From NCBI GenBank assembly GCA_020636405.1, contig JACJXW010000006.1, positions 682,001-746,000 on the forward strand: a stretch of 64,000 bases of DNA, given 5' to 3'. Origin of the DNA: Lewinellaceae bacterium. GTDB lineage: Bacteria > Bacteroidota > Bacteroidia > Chitinophagales > Saprospiraceae. Under the pieces are notes generated by a model that saw nothing but the letters and a program-made list of their open reading frames with translations, had not been told where the DNA came from and made no database searches. Shown piece by piece: positions 23,420 through 33,212 of the stretch (the stretch's first letter is position 1; the number at the start of each line of letters is the position of its first letter). Made by a program: the position numbers and the translations under genes.

Positions 23420-26400
23420 ATGAAGAAACAGTTATCTGTAATTATCCTTTCTTTATTCATTTTCAGTGCCTATGCCCAACCGCTCGACCCGGGCCTGATG
23501 CAGGGCATGAAGGCCCGCAGCATCGGCCCGGCAGGCATGAGCGGGCGGGTCACCGCCATCGATGTCAACCTGCAGGACCCCGATGAGATCTACGTGGGCA
23601 CCGCCTCGGGCGGCCTGTGGAAAAGCGGAGGGGGAGGTATCGACTGGGCCCCCATTTTCGATACGGTGGGCGTGGCCTCCATTGGCGCTATCGCCATCGA
23701 TCAAAACAACCCGGACGTCATCTGGGTGGGCACCGGTGAGGGCAATCCCCGCAACAGCCAGTCTGCCGGAGGAGGCGTCTATAAGAGCATTGACGGCGGG
23801 CGCACCTGGCAGTATATGGGGTTGAGGGAAACCCGAAACATTCATCGCATCATCATCCACCGGGATAATCCTGATATCATTTATGCCGGGGCCTTGGGCA
23901 ACGCCTGGGCCGACTCTGAATTTCGGGGTGTATACCGGACCAAAGACGGGGGAAAAAACTGGGAAAAGATCCTTTATGTAAACGATCGGACGGGCGCCGC
24001 CGATTTTGACGTAGACCCCTCCAATCCCAATAAAATGTTCGTCAATATGTGGCATTACCGGCGCTGGCCCTGGACTTTTCAGTCAGGAGGAGAGGGCAGC
24101 GGCCTGTATTTAACCCTCGATGGAGGAGACAGTTGGAAAAAACTGAGCCACGAGAACGGCCTGCCCAAAGGGCCCATTGGAAAGGTGGGCATTGCCATCG
24201 CGCACAATAATCCCGATGTCATTTACGCTTTGGTGGAATCCAAAAAGAACGCCCTTTATCGTTCAGATGATGGCGGATACAACTGGAAAAAAACAGCCGA
24301 TAAGAACATCGGCGACCGGCCATTCTACTATGCAGATATTGCTGTAGACCCCGAAAATGAGAACCGGGTGTACAATGTATATTCCAACGTGTCGGTTAGC
24401 GAGGACGGTGGAAAAACCTTCACCACTCTTCTGGGGTGGGACAACATCCACGGCGACCACCATTACTGGTGGATACACCCCACTGATGGGAGTTATATGA
24501 TCGACGGCAACGACGGTGGGATGGCGATCACCCGCGACCGGGGCAAGTCCTGGCGCTTTGTCGAGAACCTGCCCCTGGCGCAGTTTTACCACGTCACCCT
24601 CGACGACAACATTCCCTACAACGTATTAGGTGGCATGCAGGACAACGGCACCTGGCGAGGCCCGGCCTATACCTGGCGCACCGGTGGGATCCGCAACGCC
24701 CTTTGGGCGGAGATCGGGTTTGGAGACGGCTTTGATGTGGTCGTTGAAAAAGACAATAACCGGTATGCTTATGTGATGTGGCAGGGCGGCAACCTGCAGC
24801 GCATCGACCTGGAAACCGGCGCTCAGCAGTGGGCCAAACCTTACCACCCGGAAGGCATCCCGTTGCGTTTCAACTGGAATGCCGGTATCGCCCAGGACCC
24901 CATCAACCCTTCCGTTATTTATTATGGCAGCCAGTTCCTGCACCGGTCTGCCGACCGCGGCCGCAGTTGGGAGGCCATCTCTCCGGACCTGACCACCAAT
25001 GACCCCAATAAACAACAACAGCTTAAGAGCGGCGGACTGACCTATGACGTGACCGGCGCCGAAAACCACTGTACCATCCTTTCCATTGCTCCCAGCCCCC
25101 TGAAGAAGGGCCTCATTTGGGTGGGGACGGACGATGGCCGCCTGCAACTGACCCGCGATGGCGGTAAGAACTGGGCCAATGTCTACCCCAATATCCACGG
25201 CCTGCCGGACAGTTGCTGGATCCCCCAGGTCCACGCCTCCGCCTTCCGGGAAGAGGAAGCCTATGTGGTGATCAACAACTACCGGCGGGGCGACTGGAAG
25301 CCTTACCTCTTCCGCACCCGCGATTATGGGCAGACCTGGAAGCAGCTTACTTTTGAAGGAGAGGTGGATGGGTACTGCCTGTCGTGGGTGCAGGACCCCG
25401 TTGAGCCGAAACTACAATTTCTGGGCACCGAGTTCGGCCTTTACGTGAGTATTGACGAGGGGCGGAACTGGACAAAGTGGAATCAGGGGTATCCGGCCGT
25501 TTCCACGATGGATATGAAGATACATCCCCGTGAGCAGGACCTCGTTATCGGCACCTTCGGCCGGGCCGCTTATGTGCTCGACGATGTCCGCCCCCTTCGT
25601 GCGCTGGCCCAGGAAGGGGTAACGCTGCTGGCGCAGCCGCTGAAGGTGTATCCTGCGCCGGATGCCTATCTGGCCCATTACAAGGAAGGGGACGGCACCC
25701 GCTTTACCGGGAACGCTTTCTACAAGGGAGAGAATCGCCCATATGGCGCGCTGATCACCTTTTCCGCGGCTGAAGTACTGAAAAAGGAAGAGGATGGTGC
25801 CGCCGCCAAAACAGATACGGCGAAGGTGATGATTTACACTCCGGAAGGCCAGCTGGTGCGCCAGTTCAAAACCACTGTCCGGAAAGGGTTGAACCGCTTT
25901 AGCTGGGATCTGAACCGGGATGGGGTGCGCAGCCCCGGAACACCCAAGCCAAAAGAGAAAGATGCGCTTCCCCCGGCGGGGCGTCCGGTTGCACCGGGAA
26001 CCTACCTGGTGGTGGTGGAATACGGTACACACCGGGACTCCACTCCGGTAAACGTATTTCCCGACCCGCGCATGGATATAGAATTGGAAGAGGTAACCGC
26101 TTTTTATGCTGCCTGGGATGAATGGGGGGAGCAGGTCACATTGGCCACTGCCGCAATGGATAATCTGCGCGATGCCAAAAGCCGCGTCAATACCCTCATT
26201 GCTATGGTGGAAGAACAGGTTGCCGATACGGCCAGCGTTGCCGCTTTCAAAAAAACGGGCAAAGAACTAAAGGCAAAGATCGACTCCCTGACATTCCTAG
26301 TTGTTCCGGGAGAGGACATACAAGGCATTTACCGGGACCCGGCACAGTTGCAAACCAGGATCTCTCAGGCCAACTCTTATTTCTCGCCATCCTTTGAGAC

Positions 26401-26590
26401 GCCCAACCCGGCCTTTCACGCGCCTACACCGGTAGCCATGATGGCAGTTGAGGATGTGAAGAAGGATATCATCGATTTTGTGAAAAAGGTCAACTCCTTT
26501 TTCCAGACGGAATGGAAAGCCTTTGAAGGAAAGGCCGATTCACTGGAACTGGACCTCACCCGTCCGATTCCGGCTGTGGAGTTGAAATAG
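23420..26590 (+). CDS. Secreted BNR/sortilin-type propeller protein (VPS10-like glycosidase annotation family)
   Basis: The start is the ATG at 23420, giving 1056 residues with signal peptide MKKQLSVIILSLFIFSAYAQ. The frame upstream of it covers the palindrome and is not coding. The first ~750 residues contain many BNR/Asp-box blades, e.g. SIDGGRTWQYM, TKDGGKNWEKI, SDDGGYNWKKT and TRDGGKNWANV. These form one or two beta-propellers as in sortilin or xyloglucanase-like proteins. Residues ~760-900 look like an Ig-like domain (YTPEGQLVRQFKTTVRKGLNRFSWDLN). The end is helical. There is no T9SS sorting domain. Family members are often annotated 'glycosyl hydrolase', but the catalytic role is unproven. 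Confidence 0.85.
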   Translation: MKKQLSVIILSLFIFSAYAQPLDPGLMQGMKARSIGPAGMSGRVTAIDVNLQDPDEIYVGTASGGLWKSGGGGIDWAPIFDTVGVASIGAIAIDQNNPDVIWVGTGEGNPRNSQSAGGGVYKSIDGGRTWQYMGLRETRNIHRIIIHRDNPDIIYAGALGNAWADSEFRGVYRTKDGGKNWEKILYVNDRTGAADFDVDPSNPNKMFVNMWHYRRWPWTFQSGGEGSGLYLTLDGGDSWKKLSHENGLPKGPIGKVGIAIAHNNPDVIYALVESKKNALYRSDDGGYNWKKTADKNIGDRPFYYADIAVDPENENRVYNVYSNVSVSEDGGKTFTTLLGWDNIHGDHHYWWIHPTDGSYMIDGNDGGMAITRDRGKSWRFVENLPLAQFYHVTLDDNIPYNVLGGMQDNGTWRGPAYTWRTGGIRNALWAEIGFGDGFDVVVEKDNNRYAYVMWQGGNLQRIDLETGAQQWAKPYHPEGIPLRFNWNAGIAQDPINPSVIYYGSQFLHRSADRGRSWEAISPDLTTNDPNKQQQLKSGGLTYDVTGAENHCTILSIAPSPLKKGLIWVGTDDGRLQLTRDGGKNWANVYPNIHGLPDSCWIPQVHASAFREEEAYVVINNYRRGDWKPYLFRTRDYGQTWKQLTFEGEVDGYCLSWVQDPVEPKLQFLGTEFGLYVSIDEGRNWTKWNQGYPAVSTMDMKIHPREQDLVIGTFGRAAYVLDDVRPLRALAQEGVTLLAQPLKVYPAPDAYLAHYKEGDGTRFTGNAFYKGENRPYGALITFSAAEVLKKEEDGAAAKTDTAKVMIYTPEGQLVRQFKTTVRKGLNRFSWDLNRDGVRSPGTPKPKEKDALPPAGRPVAPGTYLVVVEYGTHRDSTPVNVFPDPRMDIELEEVTAFYAAWDEWGEQVTLATAAMDNLRDAKSRVNTLIAMVEEQVADTASVAAFKKTGKELKAKIDSLTFLVVPGEDIQGIYRDPAQLQTRISQANSYFSPSFETPNPAFHAPTPVAMMAVEDVKKDIIDFVKKVNSFFQTEWKAFEGKADSLELDLTRPIPAVELK

Positions 26591-26644
26591 AACAACCGTT
26601 GCCTAATAACTGGCAGCAAACGCTGTTATGAATCGGGATATGGC

Positions 26645-29314
26645 ATGACATTATCGAGAAGATACATTGCAACCCTCTTCTGCCTGGTGGGGATGTCTTT
26701 CCTGTATGCTCAGCGCGGGCCAGGGCTCTCAGAGAAGCCTTCCCGACAGGATAGTATTGTGCTGTCTGAGCTGGCCTGGAAACTATCTCCTCATTTTTCC
26801 GGGAATTGGTTGGAGGCAGGCCATAATGAAGAAACCATTCTGGCCGCCGGAGTTGCCTTTCCGGCCCTTCGGCGGCGCCTGCAGGACTGTGGCCTTAACG
26901 GACGGGTCATAAGGGAATATCCGGAGGCCGGGGCCCTACTGCTGAGGCTTTCGCCGGAAGAAGTGGTGCGGCATATTCTGCCTCTGGAAGAAGTAGTATT
27001 TATCGACCGCCGGGGCCGGAAACCGGAAGAAGAGCGCGCCGTTCGCGGATTCGACCTGAGTGTCAATAAGGTAAATGCCCTGCATGCCCATTACCCGGAA
27101 TACCGCGGGACGGGGCAGGTGATATCCGTCAAGGAAGACCGCTTCGACAGTACCGATATCGATTTCAGTGGGCGGGTGGTTCCTTCCGCGCTGGCCTCTG
27201 ATGTCCAGTCCTCTCATGCTACCACGATGGCCTCAATGATCGCAGGCGGGGGCAATACTTTTTACACTGGAAAAGGAGTGGCCTGGGGAGCCGGCATTTC
27301 TTCGTCCAGCTTTTTAAATGTGTTTCCGGATGAGTTGGCCTATTTTGAGTCTGCCGGAATTGAGGTGCAGAACCATTCTTATGGGCTGGATATTGAGAAT
27401 TACTACGGTGCAGAAGCCTTGGCTTATGACCAGCAGGTTTTTCAAGACCCGTCACTGGTTCACGTTTTTTCCGCCGGCAACCGGGGGGACAGTACCAGTC
27501 AGGCGGGGCCTTACGCTGGCGTAGCAGGTTTTGCCAACCTGACCGGCAATTTTAAAATGGCCAAGAATGTGCTGACCGTAGGGCCGGTAGATTCCCTGGC
27601 GCAGGTTGCTCCGCGAGGGTCCCGGGGGCCGGCTTATGACGGGAGGGTCAAACCCGAACTGGCCGCTTTCGGGGATGATGGCAGCTCGGGAGCGGCGGCA
27701 GTGACATCCGGGCTGGTAGCGCTCCTCCAGGAGGCCTACCTGGAATTGAATGGTGGGGCGCCGCCACCATCGGCCCTGTTGCGGGCAATTTTGCTGAACA
27801 GCGCTGATGATATTGGCCCTCCCGGGCCTGATTACCGTTCGGGCTACGGCAACGTCAATGCCCTCGGTGCTATGGAAACGCTCCTGGAAGGCCGGTATTT
27901 CAGTGGCAGCCTGGTTCCGGGAGCATCCATTTCGGTCGCCCTGGAGGTCCCTGAAAATGCACTCAACCTGAAGTTGACCCTGGCATGGACGGACCCACCG
28001 GCAATGATTAATGCCGGTACTGCCCTGGTCAATGACCTGGACCTCCGCCTGGCAAAAGGCGGTGAACAATGGCTTCCCTGGGCGTTAAGCACTTACCCCC
28101 ATCCCGATTCCCTCGGCCAGCCTGCCCGCCGACAGGCCGTTCATCTCGACAATCAGGAGCAGGTAACCATTGCGGCCCCTGCCGCCGGTGTCTATGAGGC
28201 CGTGATAAGCACTACGAGTTTACACCAGGGGCCTCAGGATTTTTTTGTTGCTTACCAATGGGACACTGCCGGCCATTTTCAGTGGATCTTTCCCACCTAT
28301 GCGGATAATGCCCGTTCCGGAAACCGCCAGCCGGTACGTTGGGAAAGCGCAGGCAATGTGTTGCCGGGTGTACTGGAATACCGGCTGCTCGGTACGGAAG
28401 ATTGGCTTACCATTAGCGAAGAGGTGGGGCTGGAAACCGGCTATTCCTTCTGGGAGGCGCCGGATACCATCGCTCGGGCACAGCTGAGGATGCGCACCGC
28501 TGGGCGGGAGATGCTCTCGGATACCTTTACCCTTTCTGCCCCTCCTGAAATGGAACTGGGCTTCGAGTGTTCAGACTCCCTTTTATTGCATTGGAACGGG
28601 CAGGCCTCCGCCGACTCTTTCCTGGTTTTCGAACTGAACGCCCCTTACATGGCCCCCCTGATGCCCGTTCGGGATACCTTTGTTGTGATCGACACCAGGC
28701 AGCACCCGGGACGTTTTTTTGCGGTAGCGCCCTTCACGGGAAGCCCGCCTGCGCTGGGCGCGCGAAGTTTTGCGCTCAATCTGGATTTTCAGTTTGCCGG
28801 CTGTTACTTGCAGAACTTTCTGGCCGACCTTCAGGGGGAAGAAGTCGTGTTGAAGTTATCATTGGGCGCCTCCTACCAGGTGGACAGCCTGGCCTTTGAA
28901 AAAGAACAGGACGGTGAATTTTTTGCCCTTGCCGCGTTTGCATCGGAGGGAGAGTTGGAAGCGGAGTACATTGACCAGGCATTGAGAGAAGGGCTGAATG
29001 TCTATCGGGCTGCTGTGGTGCTCACCAGTGGTACGCGAATATACAGCGAGCCGGTAAGTGTATTATTTACCAAAGCCGCTCATTTCCTGTTTCCTAATCC
29101 CGTTTTTGCCGGCCAGGAGATCTATATCCTTTCCAAAGCCCCTGCGGATGCCTACTTCTCTTTATACGATGCCCTGGGCAGGTTGCTGCTGGAATATCCA
29201 CTTGCCAGTAGCTTTGAGCCTATCCCTACCCAAACCCTGGCCAGGGGTATTTACCACTATCAGGTTGTCGCAAAAGGAGAACAGCGGGCCAAAGGCAAAC
29301 TGGTGATCCGCTAG
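26645..29314 (+). CDS. S8 (subtilisin-like) serine peptidase with T9SS domain
   Basis: The 889 residues have a signal peptide (LFCLVGMSFLYAQ) and an inhibitor-like prodomain at ~30-135. The subtilase domain spans ~145-420, with His in SSHATTMASMIAGGG (~188), oxyanion-hole-type Asn in SAGNRG (~277) and Ser in DGSSGAAAVTSGL (~345). The Asp region reads ISVKEDRFDSTDIDF (~158-172). Aligned with the usual VAVxDTG, the catalytic Asp column holds Glu, with Asp next to it. A beta-sandwich P-like region follows (~430-550). The C-terminus is a T9SS type A domain (LFPNPVFAGQEIYIL...). It lies 54 bp after the BNR gene on the same strand, possibly co-transcribed. Confidence 0.88.
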   Translation: MTLSRRYIATLFCLVGMSFLYAQRGPGLSEKPSRQDSIVLSELAWKLSPHFSGNWLEAGHNEETILAAGVAFPALRRRLQDCGLNGRVIREYPEAGALLLRLSPEEVVRHILPLEEVVFIDRRGRKPEEERAVRGFDLSVNKVNALHAHYPEYRGTGQVISVKEDRFDSTDIDFSGRVVPSALASDVQSSHATTMASMIAGGGNTFYTGKGVAWGAGISSSSFLNVFPDELAYFESAGIEVQNHSYGLDIENYYGAEALAYDQQVFQDPSLVHVFSAGNRGDSTSQAGPYAGVAGFANLTGNFKMAKNVLTVGPVDSLAQVAPRGSRGPAYDGRVKPELAAFGDDGSSGAAAVTSGLVALLQEAYLELNGGAPPPSALLRAILLNSADDIGPPGPDYRSGYGNVNALGAMETLLEGRYFSGSLVPGASISVALEVPENALNLKLTLAWTDPPAMINAGTALVNDLDLRLAKGGEQWLPWALSTYPHPDSLGQPARRQAVHLDNQEQVTIAAPAAGVYEAVISTTSLHQGPQDFFVAYQWDTAGHFQWIFPTYADNARSGNRQPVRWESAGNVLPGVLEYRLLGTEDWLTISEEVGLETGYSFWEAPDTIARAQLRMRTAGREMLSDTFTLSAPPEMELGFECSDSLLLHWNGQASADSFLVFELNAPYMAPLMPVRDTFVVIDTRQHPGRFFAVAPFTGSPPALGARSFALNLDFQFAGCYLQNFLADLQGEEVVLKLSLGASYQVDSLAFEKEQDGEFFALAAFASEGELEAEYIDQALREGLNVYRAAVVLTSGTRIYSEPVSVLFTKAAHFLFPNPVFAGQEIYILSKAPADAYFSLYDALGRLLLEYPLASSFEPIPTQTLARGIYHYQVVAKGEQRAKGKLVIR

Positions 29315-29402
29315 GGGCCGGGCTGGCTCTCAGCACGTATCATAAGCCTATGGACTGAATTAGCGGAGGACTGGATATCAAGCCCATGTACTTATCCCAA
29401 TA

Positions 29403-29438
29403 AGAAGGCCCGGTGGAAGGAGTTCCACCGGGCCTTCT
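29403..29438. terminator. Perfect 16-bp bidirectional hairpin
   Basis: AGAAGGCCCGGTGGAA (29403-29418) and its exact complement (29423-29438) enclose a GGAG loop. It lies between the convergent subtilase and M57 protease genes, so it probably ends both transcripts. Confidence 0.8.
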
Positions 29439-29459
29439 ATATCCTTAGGAGTTAAGAAC

Positions 29460-30302
29460 TTAGTAATTATTGATGTACATCCAGCCCAAAGCGGTCCTGT
29501 CATTATTGGTGAAGGGGCGGTTGCCACCATCGGTGCACGACAGCATCCAGGACAAGTCGGAGCTTGGATTGGCGCCGGTGGGCGTACCAGGAATGTGGAC
29601 GGCGCCTACGGAGCCGCTGCCTTCATTGGACGTGCCGCCGCCACAGCTGATGCTGCGGTCGAAGTAGTCCGTATGGCGGAAGCCAATACAGTGTCCCATC
29701 TCATGGGCCATGATGGTGGCGATGCCATTGACGCCTAGTCCGTAAGTGGATTGCAGGATGCCGCTCATTTTGATCTGTCCGTAGGGGGCGCCATTGCTGC
29801 TGGGGAAACCGGCGGAACCAAGTACGCCCTGGCGTTCATCGCGTTTGGACAAACGGGTAAAGACAATATCAGCCCCATTGCTGCTGGATACCCGCTGGAA
29901 GCCGAGGTCGAGATTTTCGGCATTGTAGCGGCTGATGGCTTCGTCCAGTGCTGCAACATAGGTAGAGCTGAAGCCATTGTTGCCCCCCTGAGGAATGTAA
30001 ACCGTAATGTTGCGGTTGCCGCCTGTGGAAACGGTGTTGAAAGTGCGGTACTGTTCGACATTGGGCACTTCAACATCTACATGAGCTCCCTTAAGGAGTT
30101 CATCCGTAATGATGATGTCCCGTTCGATGCGGTAACCTTCTTCTACCTTTTCGATGCCATCGGGGTTGAAACCCATGGCGGAAATTTTTTGGATCACTTC
30201 CTGTGGTATCTCATCCACCGGATTGGACTGGTCTTTTCCGCAGGAGAATACCAGTAGGCCCAGAGCCAAAAGAGACAAGACGTAAATAGGGAACCTTTTC
30301 AT
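29460..30302 (-). CDS. M57-type metalloprotease lipoprotein
   Basis: The 280 residues have a lipoprotein signal (LLALGLLVFSC, Cys21), so the protein is surface- or periplasm-anchored. The extended zinc motif HEMGHCIGFRHTD (~196-208) and upstream NITVYIPQGG / NLDLGFQRV segments match the dual-action HEIGH (M57) peptidases common in Bacteroidota. The sequence ends LGWMYINNY. Family peptidases digest extracellular protein; the substrate here is unknown. The protein has an N-terminal propeptide-like region (~25-90) with EGYRIERDIIITDELL. It converges with the subtilase gene. Confidence 0.87.
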   Translation of the reverse strand: MKRFPIYVLSLLALGLLVFSCGKDQSNPVDEIPQEVIQKISAMGFNPDGIEKVEEGYRIERDIIITDELLKGAHVDVEVPNVEQYRTFNTVSTGGNRNITVYIPQGGNNGFSSTYVAALDEAISRYNAENLDLGFQRVSSSNGADIVFTRLSKRDERQGVLGSAGFPSSNGAPYGQIKMSGILQSTYGLGVNGIATIMAHEMGHCIGFRHTDYFDRSISCGGGTSNEGSGSVGAVHIPGTPTGANPSSDLSWMLSCTDGGNRPFTNNDRTALGWMYINNY

Positions 30303-30612
30303 GCTAATCCGTAATTTAATTGTGTTAAAAATTTGAGTGGTGGAATTTATTCAAAATTTTTTGATGTAAAACTGCTTTTTATCAAAATATTTTTGCGTCA
30401 AGAAATGCTTTTTTTATAGAAAGTTTTATCGGAAGCATTAAATGCAGGTTGAAGGATATTTTGGGAAGAAACTAAAGCGGAGGCAGAGGCGCGCCAAGAC
30501 AAGCAAAAAAATGGGAGAGGCTAATATTTCAGCCGGTTTTCAAGAAGCCCGGCGGGCGCTGGGCGTTTTTTTTTCAATATTATTTTCTGAATAAAGTATT
30601 GATTCGCATGGT
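30303..30612. other. AT-rich intergenic region
   Basis: No ORF is supported. Positions 30303-30420 are very AT-rich and likely hold the promoter of the - strand M57 gene, though no exact TAnnTTTG box was found. GCCCGG...CTGGGC at 30547-30564 followed by a T run (30566-30574) looks like a + strand terminator with no + strand gene in front of it. Confidence 0.4.
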
Positions 30613-31323
30613 TCAACCTTGTTCCTGTTCTTCTTCGAGCTTTGCTTTTCGGTTTTTCTTTTGCTCGTTATTGCTCTCGTAGATGCAGTAGTTTTCGTAC
30701 TTCACCGGGTCGCGTTCTACCCAAATGTCCTTGCCGATATTGCAGAGGGTAACCAACTCTTCGTACAGCTTATTGCCCTGCTCGATTCGGCGTTCCACGG
30801 AAATGTCGCGATCGGCTACCTTATCCTGTTGTATGTTGACGGCTTTTTCGAAATCGCGGGTAGCGTCCGTCACCCGTTTGATCACATTTTCATTAACCCC
30901 CACCTCCGCCAGGAAGTCGATCTGCTGACGCGCTACACGCACTACCCGGCGGCCGCAAAAAATGAGTTGGGCATCGGTCATATCACCCATTTTTGCCGTG
31001 CCGAACTTGCGGTAGCGGCCACTGCGGTTGTTGTACTTCATTGCAACCCGGGTCATCAGGCTTCTGATAGCGGTTTTCAAGCTTTCCGCCGCTTTGTATT
31101 TCTTCTCTGTGGTGATCATCTGATCGCCGAGGAGTTCATCGTCATCGGGTAAAGCGCGGAATTTGTCACAAAGAGATATAAAGCCCTTCAGGCGCCCTGC
31201 ATCATAGCCGTATTGGGTGAATGTGGCTATATCCCGCTGAGCGTATTTGATGCGTTCCAGGCATTGGAGATAAAGGTCGGCATCGGGGAAATTGTATTGA
31301 CGGTGAGCACTTTGCTTCTTCAT
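30613..31323 (-). CDS. Hypothetical helical protein, 236 residues
   Basis: This is a soluble, highly charged, mostly alpha-helical protein with no signal peptide. Helices such as ADLYLQCLERIKYAQRDIAT and NVIKRVTDATRDFEKAVNI alternate with short turns. The C-terminal tail is basic then acidic (NNEQKKNRKAKLEEEQEQG). I do not recognise the family. It has its own Bacteroidota-type promoter at 31347-31377. Confidence 0.75.
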   Translation of the reverse strand: MKKQSAHRQYNFPDADLYLQCLERIKYAQRDIATFTQYGYDAGRLKGFISLCDKFRALPDDDELLGDQMITTEKKYKAAESLKTAIRSLMTRVAMKYNNRSGRYRKFGTAKMGDMTDAQLIFCGRRVVRVARQQIDFLAEVGVNENVIKRVTDATRDFEKAVNIQQDKVADRDISVERRIEQGNKLYEELVTLCNIGKDIWVERDPVKYENYCIYESNNEQKKNRKAKLEEEQEQG

Positions 31324-31346
31324 CTTGTCGCGATTTGATGATAAAG

Positions 31347-31377
31347 CAAATTTATGTCATGTTTTTGATAAAAACAA
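31347..31377 (-). promoter_or_regulatory. Promoter of the helical hypothetical gene
   Basis: On the - strand, TTG (31377-31375) and TAAATTTG (31354-31347) are separated by 20 bases, matching the Bacteroidota -33/-7 pattern. The box lies 24 bases before the ATG at 31323. Confidence 0.65.
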
Positions 31378-31419
31378 GCTTTTGCATGGACGAAAACTTA
31401 ATGGGTTTATTTGAGGGTT

Positions 31420-31602
31420 TCATTTACTCAGTTGAAGTTTTCTTGATAGATGAGATATTGAAATAACCTTCCCAACCGATGCATTGTACAGAACCATGCT
31501 TTTTGTCTCCTGGAAAGCAGCCGGCAGCTTGTCGGCCATGTTGTTGGGCAGCCCCCACATCAGGAACAGGCAGGTAATGAGGATGAAGGGGAGTATAGGC
31601 GT
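31420..31602 (-). pseudogene. N-terminal remnant of a FucP-like MFS sugar permease
   Basis: The - strand frame opens after a stop at 31605 and reads TPILPFILITCLFLMWGLPN, then NMADKLPAAFQ. This is the first membrane helix and following loop of FucP-type sugar/proton symporters (typical pattern LFFLWGxxNNxxD). There is no start codon in front. After about 31 residues the similarity ends in unrelated sequence, and the frame stops at 31420. The rest of the permease is not in the window. It is a small decay product in a gene-poor stretch. Confidence 0.55.
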
Positions 31603-31708
31603 TTATTTCAGGCCACGATTAGGACAGCCCTGAGCGGTCGCCAGTCAAAGGTCAGACATGGCAATTTTTCCGGCTCGCAGAAGGCTTAAGGCATATTGGA
31701 AAAAATGC

Positions 31709-31891
31709 TTACCAAACCTTTATTACCTTGATCAGGCCCGCCTCCGGACTGCTCCATCCGGGAAAGGCTCCGGGTATTTCCTCAAATGGGGCTTTTAGGG
31801 AAATGTAGGCTTCAGTCGGGAATTCCTTTCGGGCCAATACGCCCGCCACATTTTCAAAATCGGTGCGGGTGGCATTGCGGCTGCAAAGCAA
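31709..31891 (-). pseudogene. Possible gene remnant, 60 codons
   Basis: This short frame (SRNATRTDFENVAGVLARKE, FPTEAYISLKAPFEEIPGAF) has protein-like composition and ends IKVIKVW, resembling the C-terminal end of a larger enzyme. There is no start context, signal or recognisable family. It sits with the permease remnant in 31324-31909, a stretch of ~590 bp without an intact gene, so I treat it as decayed coding DNA. Confidence 0.3.
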
Positions 31892-31909
31892 ATAGGTTGT
31901 ATCAAGGTA

Positions 31910-33034
31910 TCAATCTGTTATTGCCCGAGGCTTTACCATACTCCCTTGCCTGGCGCTTTCTATCATTACGGCTTCCAGTATGTTTTCCTGGTTGAGGACG
32001 CCAACGAGTTGTCCGTATTCATCGTATACCGGGCAGATCGATAGTTTCTTTCCGGACATCTGTTCGTAGGCCTCGTTGAGGTTCATGGAAGTGGACAACC
32101 GTATCCAGTCCGGGTTGACAATGCGTTTGAGGCGCTCTTCCTTGCCCAGGGCCTGCAGCCCCTTGATGATGTCGTCCCTGGAGATGGTGCCGATGATCTG
32201 ATTGTCCTCCGTGACGATGAATTCTTTTTCCTGCCCATCAAGCAGGATCTCCACCGCTCTGCCGATGGTTTCCCAGGCGTGGAGCGGCGTGTACTGGTGC
32301 ATCAGAACATCCTTGACGGTAAGGTTGGAAAGCAGGGAGCGTTGGGCCTCGTAATTGGCTTCTCCGCTGGCGCCCAGATAGATGAACAATCCGATAAAGA
32401 TGAACCAGATATTACCCATGAAGCCCATGAAAACCAGCGCAATGGCAAGGAACTGTCCGATCTTGGCCGCGATATTGGTAGCGGTTGCCCGGTCGTAGCG
32501 CATCGACAGGAACGCCCGTAATACCCGTCCGCCGTCCATTGGGAAGGCCGGGGCCAGGTTAAACAGAAAAAGCAGCCCATTGACCAGGAGCAGGTAGGAG
32601 AGGAAATCCTTATTCAGGTCGATCTGGCTGAAGTCTTTCAGGAGGTGGAACGGCAACTCCTGCCCTGAAAGGAGCAGGTAAGCGATCAGAATGCCAGCGA
32701 TAGCCAGGTTGACGGCGGGCCCGGCCAGAGCCACTACCAGTTCGTGCCTGGGGTTTTCCGGCATTTTTTCCAGCATAGCCACCCCTCCGATCGGAAGGAG
32801 GACGATCTTTTGAGTCTGAATATCGTAGCGCCGGGCTGCCAAAGCATGGCCGAATTCGTGCAGCACAACGCAGGCGAAGAGGGCAAGGATACTGGCAACA
32901 CCGATGAGGGCTTCAGCCGTACTCTGCCCTGCGCTGAGGTTAGCGATAAAGATCCACGCCAACAGGATGAGAAAGGTCCAGTGCAGGTAAACATTGATGC
33001 CTGCAATCCGGGCTATTTTTAAGGACCACGTCAT
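31910..33034 (-). CDS. Site-2 protease family (M50B) with CBS domains
   Basis: This is an integral-membrane zinc protease of 374 residues. Membrane helices carry HEFGH (~59-63) and the second zinc/active-site motif APAFPMDGGR (~161-170). A pair of CBS domains follows at ~245-365 (VKDVLMHQYTPLHAWETIGR, FIVTEDNQIIGTISRDDIIK), likely sensing adenine nucleotides. Family members of this SpoIVFB-like type cut membrane-bound regulators, and the CBS pair suggests control by energy state, but the substrate here is unknown. It lies 178 bp downstream of a two-component operon on the same strand and may be separate. Confidence 0.9.
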   Translation of the reverse strand: MTWSLKIARIAGINVYLHWTFLILLAWIFIANLSAGQSTAEALIGVASILALFACVVLHEFGHALAARRYDIQTQKIVLLPIGGVAMLEKMPENPRHELVVALAGPAVNLAIAGILIAYLLLSGQELPFHLLKDFSQIDLNKDFLSYLLLVNGLLFLFNLAPAFPMDGGRVLRAFLSMRYDRATATNIAAKIGQFLAIALVFMGFMGNIWFIFIGLFIYLGASGEANYEAQRSLLSNLTVKDVLMHQYTPLHAWETIGRAVEILLDGQEKEFIVTEDNQIIGTISRDDIIKGLQALGKEERLKRIVNPDWIRLSTSMNLNEAYEQMSGKKLSICPVYDEYGQLVGVLNQENILEAVMIESARQGSMVKPRAITD

Positions 33035-33212
33035 GATTTTCCGGTTGTTTGGTTAATGTCCTCGAGCCAATGGATCCGAATAACCATCCAATTTACCCAA
33101 AAAAACCTGAATTTGAACCAAATTCAAAGGGAGTCTGCGTTTTTACTTTCCAGATTTTCGGATAGCATAACAAAATCCATGCGGAATGCCCCTGTTATCC
33201 GTGCGCCCGGGG

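Noticed and set aside
30547..30574. Terminator for a + strand gene
   Set aside because: There is no + strand gene in front of it; left only as a note in the intergenic region.
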